From Pseudoalteromonas phenolica (GTDB taxonomy: Bacteria > Pseudomonadota > Gammaproteobacteria > Enterobacterales > Alteromonadaceae), in contig NZ_PNEC01000055.1 in NCBI RefSeq assembly GCF_005886345.1, positions 1 through 33,821 on the forward strand: 33,821 nt of DNA. The letters run 5' to 3'. The first letter of the stretch is position 1. Each line of letters starts with the position of its first letter. This document shows, one piece after another, positions 16,267-23,546 of the stretch. A program made the position numbers and the translations under genes. Under the pieces are notes generated by a model. It was given only the letters and a program-made list of their open reading frames with translations. It had not been told where the DNA came from and did no database searches.

Positions 16267-17391
16267 CTAAGAAAGCTGATAGATACTGGTTTCATTGGTC
16301 GCATCAAGTAATTTTTCAAATGTGTTGAGATCACCTAATAAATCCCTTTTGACACTGCGCCAAGCTGGCTGTTTGTGATCAAACTGCTCAACCCATTCAA
16401 ATTGCTCTTCTTCGTTGAGTCTGTAGATTGCCGTTCCATTACTCGTAAGTGCTTCTTCGCAAGCTAAATTGACAGCACCAATGCTTTCAACATGATCTTG
16501 AAACGTTATTTTCGCAGCTAATTGAACCACTTCTTTTAATGTACTTGGAAGCTTGTTTAGCCAACTTTGGTTTACTACAGTCACCCATGCATCGGGTACG
16601 CTATTTATAAAAGCGATATGCTTTAAGTGACTTTTAAGGTTACCGGGTCCTGCGTACAGGCCTATGATGCTTGGGTCAAGGGCATCAATTAACCCAAGGC
16701 GAGCCATTTTAGCTGTTTTAGCCCAAGGTACTTCTACAATATTAGCCTTAGTTAACTTGTAAAAGTGAGCGAGAACTTGAGATGCGGGAACTCGCAAAGT
16801 AATGCCATTTAAATCTTCTGGCATTATGACACGTCCATTAGAGCGTTTTACAGTCGTTAAAGTTCTTGCTCCAACTATATGATGAAGTAATACTTCGAGC
16901 TTTCCTTGAATTTGTATTGGTTTGAGAACTAAATTTTTCCAGCTTTCTGAGGTGACAAGGTTCAGATAAGCTTGGTTATTACTAGCCCAAAAGGGAATGT
17001 TAAGTATGTCGAGTAAAGGCAATGCTCGAGATAAGTTTGAGACAGAGATTAGCGCCGCATCAATTCGTGTGTGGCTGATAGCGGCCATGAGTTCGGTGCC
17101 AACACCAAGCTTACCGTTATCGAAAAGTGACACATAGATTTTTCCTTCAGACAGAGACTCAATGTAAAACTTTAATTGTTGGTGCATGTGAGGTGTTGTT
17201 TTGAATTGACTCGTTTTGTAAGGAGAAGCAAAATTTAATATGTATTGCGCACTTTTCTGTTTTTCTGCTTCTTGCAATGGGTCATACTCCATTTGAACTG
17301 ACTCGAATGGAAAACATGAAAAAGGGGTAAAGTAACCTAGAGCGCCTATACTAGCAGCCCCTTTGATAAATTGACGTCTATTTGTATTCAT
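16267..17391 (-). CDS. Orphan TRAP-type (DctP-like) solute-binding protein, Tat signal
   Basis: 374-residue DctP-family periplasmic binding protein. The N-terminus has a twin-arginine motif (RRQFIKGAA from R5), pointing to folded export by Tat. Family features are the QLKFYIESLSEGKI region, the GVGTELMAAI segment, LNIPFWASN, and the DLNGITLRVPAS motif whose arginine grips the carboxylate of the ligand, followed by the SVPDAWVTVVNQ stretch. No DctQ or DctM membrane genes lie nearby, so it is an orphan. It converges on the cyanophycinase with 22 bases between and no obvious terminator. It may supply a TRAP channel coded elsewhere or act as a sensor partner; a role with Asp-rich or organic acid products is only suggested by position. 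Confidence 0.82.
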   Translation of the reverse strand: MNTNRRQFIKGAASIGALGYFTPFSCFPFESVQMEYDPLQEAEKQKSAQYILNFASPYKTSQFKTTPHMHQQLKFYIESLSEGKIYVSLFDNGKLGVGTELMAAISHTRIDAALISVSNLSRALPLLDILNIPFWASNNQAYLNLVTSESWKNLVLKPIQIQGKLEVLLHHIVGARTLTTVKRSNGRVIMPEDLNGITLRVPASQVLAHFYKLTKANIVEVPWAKTAKMARLGLIDALDPSIIGLYAGPGNLKSHLKHIAFINSVPDAWVTVVNQSWLNKLPSTLKEVVQLAAKITFQDHVESIGAVNLACEEALTSNGTAIYRLNEEEQFEWVEQFDHKQPAWRSVKRDLLGDLNTFEKLLDATNETSIYQLS

Positions 17392-17474
17392 AATTAGAGT
17401 ATAGCTCTAAAATAGAAATATAAAGCGAAAAAGTTGATTATCATCATTAATACAAGCAAATATTAAAGTAAAGC

Positions 17475-17503
17475 TTGTCGCAAAATTTGTGCGCTTTTAT
17501 AAT
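17475..17503 (+). promoter_or_regulatory. Sigma-70 promoter of recR
   Basis: -35 TTGTCG (17475-17480), a 17-base spacer and a consensus -10 TATAAT (17498-17503). Start of transcription would be near 17510. recR thus has its own promoter, as needed once it is separated from dnaX-ybaB. Confidence 0.7.
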
Positions 17504-17566
17504 CCACAAGAACAAATTAGATTCCTCAACATAAACAGGTTGAGTTTTAATAAAAAAAGAAGCGTT

Positions 17567-18169
17567 ATGCAACTATCTGGAACCTTATCACAACTCATTG
17601 AAGCTTTGCGCTGTTTACCCGGCATTGGCCCTAAATCGGCTCAGCGTATTGCTTTTCACTTGCTTGAAAGAGATAGAGAAGGTGGCAGCCAGTTAGGGCA
17701 AAGCCTAACTAAAGCGATGCAAGTTATTGGGCACTGCCAAACTTGTCGCACGTTTTGTGAAGAGCTAGAGTGTTCGCTATGTCAAAATATTAAACGCCAA
17801 GATAGTCGCCTATTATGTGTAGTTGAATCGCCAACTGATGTACTTGCCATTGAGCAAACTGGTCAGTACACAGGCTTGTACTTTGTATTAATGGGGCATT
17901 TATCACCGTTAGATGGCATAGGCCCAAATGAAATTGGTTTAGATGTGTTAGAGCGTCGTTTATCAGATGGTAATATTGATGAGGTGATTCTCGCTACTAA
18001 CCCAACCGTAGAAGGTGAAGCAACAGCACATTTTATTTCTGAGCTTTGTCAAAAATATGATGTACTCGCTTCTCGAATTGCCCATGGCATGCCGGTAGGC
18101 GGCGAGCTTGATTTGGTCGATGGCATGACGCTAATGCATGCGTTTTCAGGGCGAAAAGCCATTACCTAA
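17567..18169 (+). CDS. recR: Recombination mediator RecR
   Basis: 200-residue RecR (E. coli 201), which with RecO loads RecA onto SSB-coated single-stranded DNA. It has the N-terminal helix-hairpin-helix (LPGIGPKSAQRIAF), a Cys4 zinc finger (C57, C60, C69, C72), a Toprim domain (LCVVESPTDVLAIEQTG, then GHLSPLDGIGP) and the C-terminal GMPVGGELDLVDGMTL block. The frame is open back to 17489, but that start lies upstream of the predicted transcription start. The family begins MQLSGTLSQL, so ATG 17567 is used. AGAAG (17558-17562) is close to the ATG. A 13-bp terminator follows. Its usual partner ybaB is 12 kb away. Confidence 0.95.
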   Translation: MQLSGTLSQLIEALRCLPGIGPKSAQRIAFHLLERDREGGSQLGQSLTKAMQVIGHCQTCRTFCEELECSLCQNIKRQDSRLLCVVESPTDVLAIEQTGQYTGLYFVLMGHLSPLDGIGPNEIGLDVLERRLSDGNIDEVILATNPTVEGEATAHFISELCQKYDVLASRIAHGMPVGGELDLVDGMTLMHAFSGRKAIT

Positions 18170-18197
18170 AATGCACTCTGACCTTTTAAGCAGTAAG

Positions 18198-18231
18198 AAA
18201 AGCTAATCATATAACATGATTAGCTTTTTTA
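18198..18231 (+). terminator. Rho-independent terminator after recR
   Basis: A 13-bp perfect stem (18198-18210 with 18216-18228), loop ATAAC, then a T run. Very stable; it isolates recR from the DUF3667 gene. Confidence 0.9.
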
Positions 18232-18337
18232 TTTTCCTGATTATAAATAATACCAACCCTCTTTATACCTAATCATTTTGAGGGACTAAAACTGACGCTT
18301 TATTCAATGTATTAATATCGGATATGTAAATAAACCT

Positions 18338-18366
18338 TTGACAGGAAGTATCAGGTTAGGGACAAT
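18338..18366 (+). promoter_or_regulatory. Sigma-70 promoter of the DUF3667 gene
   Basis: -35 TTGACA (18338-18343), a 17-base spacer and -10 GACAAT (18361-18366, 4 of 6). Transcription would start near 18373, giving a leader of about 45-55 bases. Confidence 0.6.
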
Positions 18367-18418
18367 TTGCCTACAATAATAGTGTCTAATACTCTATTTT
18401 TAGTCGTTTTCGATAGGG

Positions 18419-19246
18419 ATGAATCACGTGGTAAACTTTGATGAGCAAGCAAATTGCTTAAACTGTGGTGCAAAATTAACAACACGCTTTTGTGGCGAAT
18501 GTGGGCAAGAGAAAGTAAAACGCATCACTCTAAAAGAACTATTTAAGACAGCTCAAAGAGCGCTTTTAGAGTTTGAGTCACCATTTTTAAAAACATTTAT
18601 CACTATGACAACTTCCCCAGGTAGAGTTTGCAGAGATTATATAGAAGGCAAGAGAGCAAGTTATTTTAATCCAATTAAATACGCTTTCTGGAGTTTGACA
18701 TTTTTTATTTTTTTAACAGCTTTAACTGGCCAATCCATCAGTGAGCTGACAATGAGTGCTTTCATGAGCTCTACTTCACCTGACACTCAGCATTTTGGTG
18801 AGGTATTAAGCAAAATTATAGAAGGCTCAATGTTGTTTTTAACTTTTATTTACGCAGCAATTTTTGCTCTGTTATTGAGAGTTTTCTTTAGAAAAGAAGG
18901 TATTAAATTTACTGAGTTTTACGTATTAGCAATTCTACCATCTGCACATTTAACTTGGTTTACTTCTATATTGGTTGCTACGAGTTTGTTAGGTGCAAAA
19001 GCTATAGGTTATACTTCTTTGTGTTTATCAATCGTATTTCCTATTTATACTTACACGACTTTTTTCAATAAAAATAAAATAAAAGTATTTTTTAAGTCTT
19101 GCGCAGTTATGTTTTTAGGAATACTCATAGTGGGTTATCTAAGTGCATTGCATACTCATATTCAGATTGGTTACGAAGATGCAGCTAAACAACATAAATT
19201 AGAACAAGCTGAAAGTGAAAAGCAGGTTGAAACTAATAATCTCTAA
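18419..19246 (+). CDS. DUF3667-type zinc-ribbon membrane protein
   Basis: 275-residue protein of unknown function. An N-terminal zinc ribbon (C13, C16, C25, C28; CLNCG and FCGECGQ) is followed by ITLKELFKTA, a lipid-facing SPGRVCRDYIEGKRASYFNPIKY-type block (split here by reading) characteristic of DUF3667, and then about four to five transmembrane helices between residues 85 and 245. The C-terminal tail is charged (about 255-275). The start is uncertain: ATG 18419 touches the AGGG ribosome binding site, while GTG at 18428 has 9 bases of spacing and would remove only three residues. It has its own promoter and shares a converging terminator with the XRE gene. Confidence 0.75.
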   Translation: MNHVVNFDEQANCLNCGAKLTTRFCGECGQEKVKRITLKELFKTAQRALLEFESPFLKTFITMTTSPGRVCRDYIEGKRASYFNPIKYAFWSLTFFIFLTALTGQSISELTMSAFMSSTSPDTQHFGEVLSKIIEGSMLFLTFIYAAIFALLLRVFFRKEGIKFTEFYVLAILPSAHLTWFTSILVATSLLGAKAIGYTSLCLSIVFPIYTYTTFFNKNKIKVFFKSCAVMFLGILIVGYLSALHTHIQIGYEDAAKQHKLEQAESEKQVETNNL

Positions 19247-19260
19247 CCCTTTTCAAAGAG

Positions 19261-19286
19261 AATAAAGCCAACCCTTTGGCTTTATT
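19261..19286. terminator. Bidirectional terminator between converging genes
   Basis: A 10-bp perfect stem (19261-19270 with 19277-19286), loop ACCCTT. It follows the DUF3667 gene by 14 bases and overlaps the stop codon of the minus-strand XRE gene, whose last codons form one arm. Confidence 0.7.
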
Positions 19287-19500
19287 CAGCTTTATTATAT
19301 TGAAATACTTCTTCAAGTGGTAAAGAGAACACTTCTGCAATTTTGAAAGCCACTTCTAAACTTGGCGAGTACTTGTTGGCTTCAATGGCCATCACTGTTT
19401 GACGAGTCACTCCGATGGCTTCAGCAAGTTGCTTTTGCGTCATCTCATTGTTTAAAAATCTCAGTGTCCTAATCGAATTAGTGATAACGCGATCAGTCAT
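19282..19500 (-). CDS. Small XRE-family (YozG-like) transcription regulator
   Basis: 72-residue helix-turn-helix protein that is almost entirely one DNA-binding domain (MTQKQLAEAIGVTRQTVMAIEANKYSPSLEVAFKIAEVF). The start ATG at 19500-19498 is fixed by AGGAG 7 bases upstream; the longer frame to 19539 is rejected. Its ATG lies inside the end of the upstream membrane-protein gene (ATGACTGA, 8-base overlap), so both are co-translated. Regulators of this kind are often paired with small membrane proteins. Autoregulation through the direct repeats at 20011-20074 is plausible but not shown. Confidence 0.88.
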   Translation of the reverse strand: MTDRVITNSIRTLRFLNNEMTQKQLAEAIGVTRQTVMAIEANKYSPSLEVAFKIAEVFSLPLEEVFQYNKAE

Positions 19501-19990
19501 AAATAGCTCCTGTACGGCCTTTAATAAGTTGCACACCATAAAAAACGATTTCAGCTAAGATAAAGGCGATGACCATAATATGTAGTGGTAAAAAAGGCAT
19601 ACTGATTTTATCTGCAAAAAACGGGTTAGCTTCAATTTGATATTGGAAAATGCCTATACCTAAACCGATTTGTAAGATCCATGCCGAGTATTTGTAGCCG
19701 ATTAAGTTGATTTGCTTCTCACGTACATCCATGGGCTGTTCAAGCTCTTTTTCACTCGCAAGGGCCAAAAGAATATAACTAGCTATCATCAGCACAATAC
19801 TATAAATGATCACGTTACCAAGTAGCTCAGATAACCAAGTAATATCACTCAATTGCTCAGTACTTGCTAATAACATTGCACGTAAATAATAAAACAATAT
19901 GTAGCCACAAATAAGCAAATCAACGAGTAATGTCACTTCTCGAAAGCTACAGCTATCAAGCCATTCTTTAAATTTTTTCTGTCTAGTCAT
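19493..19990 (-). CDS. Four-helix membrane protein paired with the XRE regulator
   Basis: 165-residue protein with about four hydrophobic helices (near residues 19-40, 56-77, 101-118 and 132-157) and short charged loops. I do not recognise a catalytic motif. AAGGA lies just upstream of the ATG (AAAAAGGAACATACATG), a strong ribosome binding site. It is first in a two-gene unit with the XRE regulator, overlapping it by 8 bases. Similar membrane protein plus tiny XRE pairs occur in many bacteria, where the membrane partner is thought to sense stress or modulate the regulator; that remains an inference here. Confidence 0.7.
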   Translation of the reverse strand: MTRQKKFKEWLDSCSFREVTLLVDLLICGYILFYYLRAMLLASTEQLSDITWLSELLGNVIIYSIVLMIASYILLALASEKELEQPMDVREKQINLIGYKYSAWILQIGLGIGIFQYQIEANPFFADKISMPFLPLHIMVIAFILAEIVFYGVQLIKGRTGAIYD

Positions 19991-20010
19991 GTATGTTCCT
20001 TTTTACTTTA

Positions 20011-20074
20011 GGTTAAATATTTTTTACATGAACAAAATTACGTCAAACTAGTGGGTGGGTCAAATATTTTTTAC
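20011..20074. promoter_or_regulatory. Pair of 17-bp direct repeats upstream of the membrane protein-XRE unit
   Basis: GGTTAAATATTTTTTAC (20011-20027) and GGTCAAATATTTTTTAC (20058-20074) differ at one base and lie 47 bp apart. The near copy is 21 bases upstream of the start codon and overlaps a possible minus-strand -10; TTGACG (20047-20042 on the minus strand) between the copies could be the -35. The phase and spacing suggest an operator pair for a DNA-bending or looping regulator, probably the XRE protein itself. Confidence 0.55.
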
Positions 20075-20127
20075 CTTGAGTCAGCTTTTCTTGTCACTTT
20101 AAATGTAACAAGGTATGTTTTCAGGGC

Positions 20128-20154
20128 AAAAAAATACCTGCAGAAGCAGGTATT
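20128..20154 (-). terminator. Terminator of the aceK-lysR unit
   Basis: A 9-bp perfect stem (20133-20141 with 20146-20154), loop AGAA. On the minus strand it is followed by a T run (A run at 20128-20134 on the plus strand), 26 bases after the LysR stop. Confidence 0.85.
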
Positions 20155-20179
20155 AATATGTAACTTCAGAAGGTTATGC

Positions 20180-21118
20180 TTATTTTAACTCTTCAGCCAC
20201 CTCTGCAACTTTTTGTCTCAGCCATATATGGCTTGCATCACGGTGAAGTAACGGACTCCAAATCATATCCAACTCAAAAGGTGGAATGGGGAATGGTGGT
20301 TCTAAAATAGCAAGCTGTGGGTCGTCTTTATAAATATTCGCGGCTTTTGAAGGCAATGTGGCGATGAGGTTTTGTTCTTTTGCTAGATGAATGGCCACAT
20401 GATAGTTACGGGTAAAGGTTGCTATGTTTCTGTGTTTACCAAAGTGCGCAAGCGCTTCATCAACCCAACCCAGTTTCTGTACATCTTCTGGATCCATACC
20501 AACACCCACACCAAAGCCTGTTTTACTTACCCAGATATGGCGTGCCTTTAAATAAGCATCGAGGTTAAATTTATCGATAATTGGGTTATCAGATTTAATT
20601 AAACAGCAAAAACTGTCTTTCCAAATACGTTTATGGTGAAAAGATTGAGGTAGATTCTCAAAGCGGTTGATGGCCATATCTACCTTACCATTTTCTACAT
20701 CATGAAAGGTGACGTCACTGGGCGTTAAAATATCTAATGTGGTGTCAGGCGCTTCTTCATGTAACTTAGTTAATAGCTTTGGGGCAAGCGTACTTGCGGC
20801 GTAGTCACTGGCCATGATCCTAAATACACGCTTACTTTGACTTGCTTCAAACTCTCGATTTGGCGCAAGGGTTTCTTCAAGCGTCATTAAAATACCACGA
20901 ATTACGGGCTGTAACTCTAAAGCGCGCTCTGTGGGCACCATGCCATCACTGGTTCGAACCAAAATAGGGTCATTGAATAGGTTACGCAGCCTCTTTAGGC
21001 CATTACTCATGGCAGGTTGCGTAATGCTTAGCTGGTTCGCAGCTCGGGTGACATTGCATTCTCGTAATAAGGTGTCGAGATATACTAATAAATTTAAATC
21101 TATTTTACTGATATTCAC
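20180..21118 (-). CDS. LysR-family transcription regulator
   Basis: 312-residue LysR regulator. The winged helix-turn-helix is at residues 5-65 (IDLNLLVYLDTLL, NVTRAANQLSITQPAMSNGLKRLR), with the effector-binding domain from about 90 (FRIMASDYAAS, VDMAINRF). The start is GTG at 21118, sharing GTGA with the aceK stop (4-base overlap), with AAGAGAT upstream. Translation is thus coupled to aceK, and a role in controlling aceK or acetate and glyoxylate metabolism is a fair guess from the coupling alone. Its ligand is unknown. Unusually for a LysR gene, it is downstream in the same direction rather than divergent from its likely target. Confidence 0.9.
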   Translation of the reverse strand: MNISKIDLNLLVYLDTLLRECNVTRAANQLSITQPAMSNGLKRLRNLFNDPILVRTSDGMVPTERALELQPVIRGILMTLEETLAPNREFEASQSKRVFRIMASDYAASTLAPKLLTKLHEEAPDTTLDILTPSDVTFHDVENGKVDMAINRFENLPQSFHHKRIWKDSFCCLIKSDNPIIDKFNLDAYLKARHIWVSKTGFGVGVGMDPEDVQKLGWVDEALAHFGKHRNIATFTRNYHVAIHLAKEQNLIATLPSKAANIYKDDPQLAILEPPFPIPPFELDMIWSPLLHRDASHIWLRQKVAEVAEELK

Positions 21119-22848
21119 ATTAATCTCTTTTGTTTCGCAATGTAGTTAAATCTTTGCTCTGATGGGTACGGGTAAATATGCTTACTTACTTTGTTGATAA
21201 TATCGGCTTGTGCATTTTGCCAATACTCAACGGTTAATAATTCGGGGTGAGTCTGCTCAAAGAATGTTTTTAATTTGAGGTTCGTCATCACAAAAGTTAA
21301 TAACTGCTCAGGAAATACATCTTGTGGTGCAACTGAATATAAATCAGCCCCAGAGTATAAATCATCTAAACTCGGTTTGGGCAGGGCTCTAAAATTCATT
21401 TCTGTTAGATATTGTACTTCGTCATAATCATAAAATATCACCCTATGATGCTTACTAACACCAAAGTTTTTTAGCAGCATATCGCCCGGAAAAATATTTG
21501 CCTGCAGCATCTCTTTTATGGCTAATCCATAATCGTCAATCACTTTAAAGCTTTGTTCGTCAGAAGCTTGCTCAATAAACAGGTTTAGCGGATTCATGCG
21601 CCGTTCGATATATAAGTGTTTTATGACAAGATGGTCGTTTTCTATCTTGATACTGCCAGCAATAGTCGCTAGTAATTGCTCAAGTAATTCAGGGCAGAAC
21701 CTATTTAACGGCAACACAACATCTGAGTATTCGATGGTGTCAGCCATTCGACCAACACGGTCATGGTTTTTAACCAGCTGATAACGAGCCAATACCGTAT
21801 CACGACCAAAAGGTTTACTCTCAGAGAATTTATCTTTAATGATTTTAAAAACATACGGGAAGTTTGGTAGCGTAAATACCATCATAACCATACCGGGTGT
21901 ACCAGGTGCTATCACAAATTTGTCATTGCTGTTATCTAGATGGTGTAAAAACTCACGATAGAACTCGGTTTTACCTTGTTTATGAAAGCCTATGGCATTG
22001 TAGAGCTCTGCCGGGGTCTTATTTGGCATCAGTTGATTTAAGAAATGCACCATAGCCGATGGGGTATTGGTTGAAACCAAAAAATACGCGCGCGCAAAGC
22101 CAAAAATGACCCGCATCTGTGAAGAGTTGGTAAGTAAAGCATCTATACACAGTTTACCTTGCTCATTATGCAACACAGAAATAATAAAGGGTTGAATGCC
22201 ACTCTGAGAGGCAACCCGACCAATAATATACGCGCCTTTATTGCGATAAAATGGCGCAGGTAACATATCAAAACGCATTTGGTGATGCTGGTGGTGTGTA
22301 TCAGGTGCTTGTTGAATAAATGCTTTTACTAATAGTCTTATATCATGCTCTAAATTGGCAAACTCACACTGAAAGTCAAACTCATTGATAATCTGTTTGA
22401 TGGTGGGCTTTAACCCTTTAACAACTGGAAAGTAACTTCGATATTCGGTTTCAACAGCAACAGCAGGGGCATCTTTTAATGTTGTTTCGACGAAAATAAA
22501 GTCATTATTGAAATACTGCCTATCGAACAAACGGCAAAATACTGAGTTATAGAAGGTTTCTGCTAGTTCTGCTTGAGGATGGAAGGTTAATAAATCGAGA
22601 TAGTGTTGCTTGACTTGATACCAAAAAGTTTCATCAAGTACATCACAGTTTAGTAGCTCCTTTACGTCATTAATGGTTTCGTTGACTCTGGCATCATAAT
22701 GATGGATGCGTGCTTTGCTGATTTGTTGGATCTTACCCCAATCTTGTTTAGCAAAAGCGGTAGGTGCTTGCCCTGTGATCTCTTGAAATAATTGATAGTG
22801 CTTGGCAAAGCCAGAAAGTATTAATTGGGCTAGACTGAAAGCGTGCAT
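21115..22848 (-). CDS. aceK: Isocitrate dehydrogenase kinase/phosphatase
   Basis: 577-residue AceK (E. coli 578), the bifunctional enzyme that phosphorylates and dephosphorylates isocitrate dehydrogenase and so sends carbon to the glyoxylate bypass. The ATP loop reads APGTPGMVMMVFTLPNF (residues about 315-331), followed by FKIIKDKF, HDRVGRMADT, the HLYIERRMNPLN block, NIFPGDMLLKNFGV and the catalytic FYDYDE. Three ATGs stand in a row (22854, 22851, 22848). GAGG at 22858-22855 touches the first and is 6 bases from the third, so the third is chosen (MHAFSLAQ). No aceA or aceB lies beside it. It overlaps the lysR gene by four bases. Confidence 0.96.
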   Translation of the reverse strand: MHAFSLAQLILSGFAKHYQLFQEITGQAPTAFAKQDWGKIQQISKARIHHYDARVNETINDVKELLNCDVLDETFWYQVKQHYLDLLTFHPQAELAETFYNSVFCRLFDRQYFNNDFIFVETTLKDAPAVAVETEYRSYFPVVKGLKPTIKQIINEFDFQCEFANLEHDIRLLVKAFIQQAPDTHHQHHQMRFDMLPAPFYRNKGAYIIGRVASQSGIQPFIISVLHNEQGKLCIDALLTNSSQMRVIFGFARAYFLVSTNTPSAMVHFLNQLMPNKTPAELYNAIGFHKQGKTEFYREFLHHLDNSNDKFVIAPGTPGMVMMVFTLPNFPYVFKIIKDKFSESKPFGRDTVLARYQLVKNHDRVGRMADTIEYSDVVLPLNRFCPELLEQLLATIAGSIKIENDHLVIKHLYIERRMNPLNLFIEQASDEQSFKVIDDYGLAIKEMLQANIFPGDMLLKNFGVSKHHRVIFYDYDEVQYLTEMNFRALPKPSLDDLYSGADLYSVAPQDVFPEQLLTFVMTNLKLKTFFEQTHPELLTVEYWQNAQADIINKVSKHIYPYPSEQRFNYIAKQKRLM

Positions 22849-22989
22849 CATCATCCTCGATATTTAGGTAATTTGCCATCAAAATAGGGGTAAAGTTACC
22901 AAAAACGCATTATCTTGCTATCACTATATAATGAAAGAGGGGCGTTTGGCTATCCCACATTTGTCTAGAGGCTGAATACTGAGTGAAGA

Positions 22990-23466
22990 TTATTGATAAC
23001 GTGCGAGCTGCTTTTCTAGACGAGCAATTTGCTTGTCTATATCTTTGGCATTTTTTAAATATTGTTTGTTAATTGATTTGAGCTGCTTTCTTACGTCTTT
23101 GATAGTTTGTTTCTTTTTCTCATCATCCATGATCCTGTTTAGTCTAGCTTGCTGTTCTCTAGAGTCTCTGTCTCTGTCACGGCTCAAGATAGCTGCTTTT
23201 TGACGCTTTGCGCGGATCTCACGTTTTAAATTCCGAACTATTTGCTGTTTCTCAAGATTATTGAGTGTTTTGAAGTGTTGCTCAGAAGGTACGACTGCTT
23301 CGGGGTTTGAGTGAGTGAGTGTATGTTGTGTGCCATTTTTTCCGCATGGTCTTTGGCTAAATACTGTGCCCCGATCTGTCACGCATTTGTAATAATTTAC
23401 AGTGACTTTTTCTGCTTGGGTATATGTAGCAAAAAAACAGCTTGTTAAGAAAAACCAGCGTAGCAT
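22990..23466 (-). CDS. Secreted DUF4124 protein with coiled coil
   Basis: 158-residue protein. A signal peptide (cut near TQA-EK, residue 18) precedes a DUF4124 domain (YKCVTDRGTVFSQRPCG, about 26-42, with two cysteines, C28 and C41, likely disulphide-bonded). From about residue 65 to the end it is strongly charged and helical (KRQKAAILSRDRDRDS and later Lys/Gln-rich heptads), a likely coiled coil. AAGGGAG lies 7 bases before the ATG. DUF4124 proteins are periplasmic and of unknown function. It lies alone between aceK and the yejM-type gene on the same strand; 135 bases separate it from aceK. Confidence 0.82.
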   Translation of the reverse strand: MLRWFFLTSCFFATYTQAEKVTVNYYKCVTDRGTVFSQRPCGKNGTQHTLTHSNPEAVVPSEQHFKTLNNLEKQQIVRNLKREIRAKRQKAAILSRDRDRDSREQQARLNRIMDDEKKKQTIKDVRKQLKSINKQYLKNAKDIDKQIARLEKQLARYQ

Positions 23467-23546
23467 AAGATAACTCCCTTTAAATGTATCTCCATTACCT
23501 TTGAAAAGGCTACTTGAAATATAGTTAATCTAAAGAGAGTTGCAAG

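Noticed and set aside
17489..17566. N-terminal extension of recR
   Set aside because: The extension begins upstream of the predicted transcription start and is not found in RecR.
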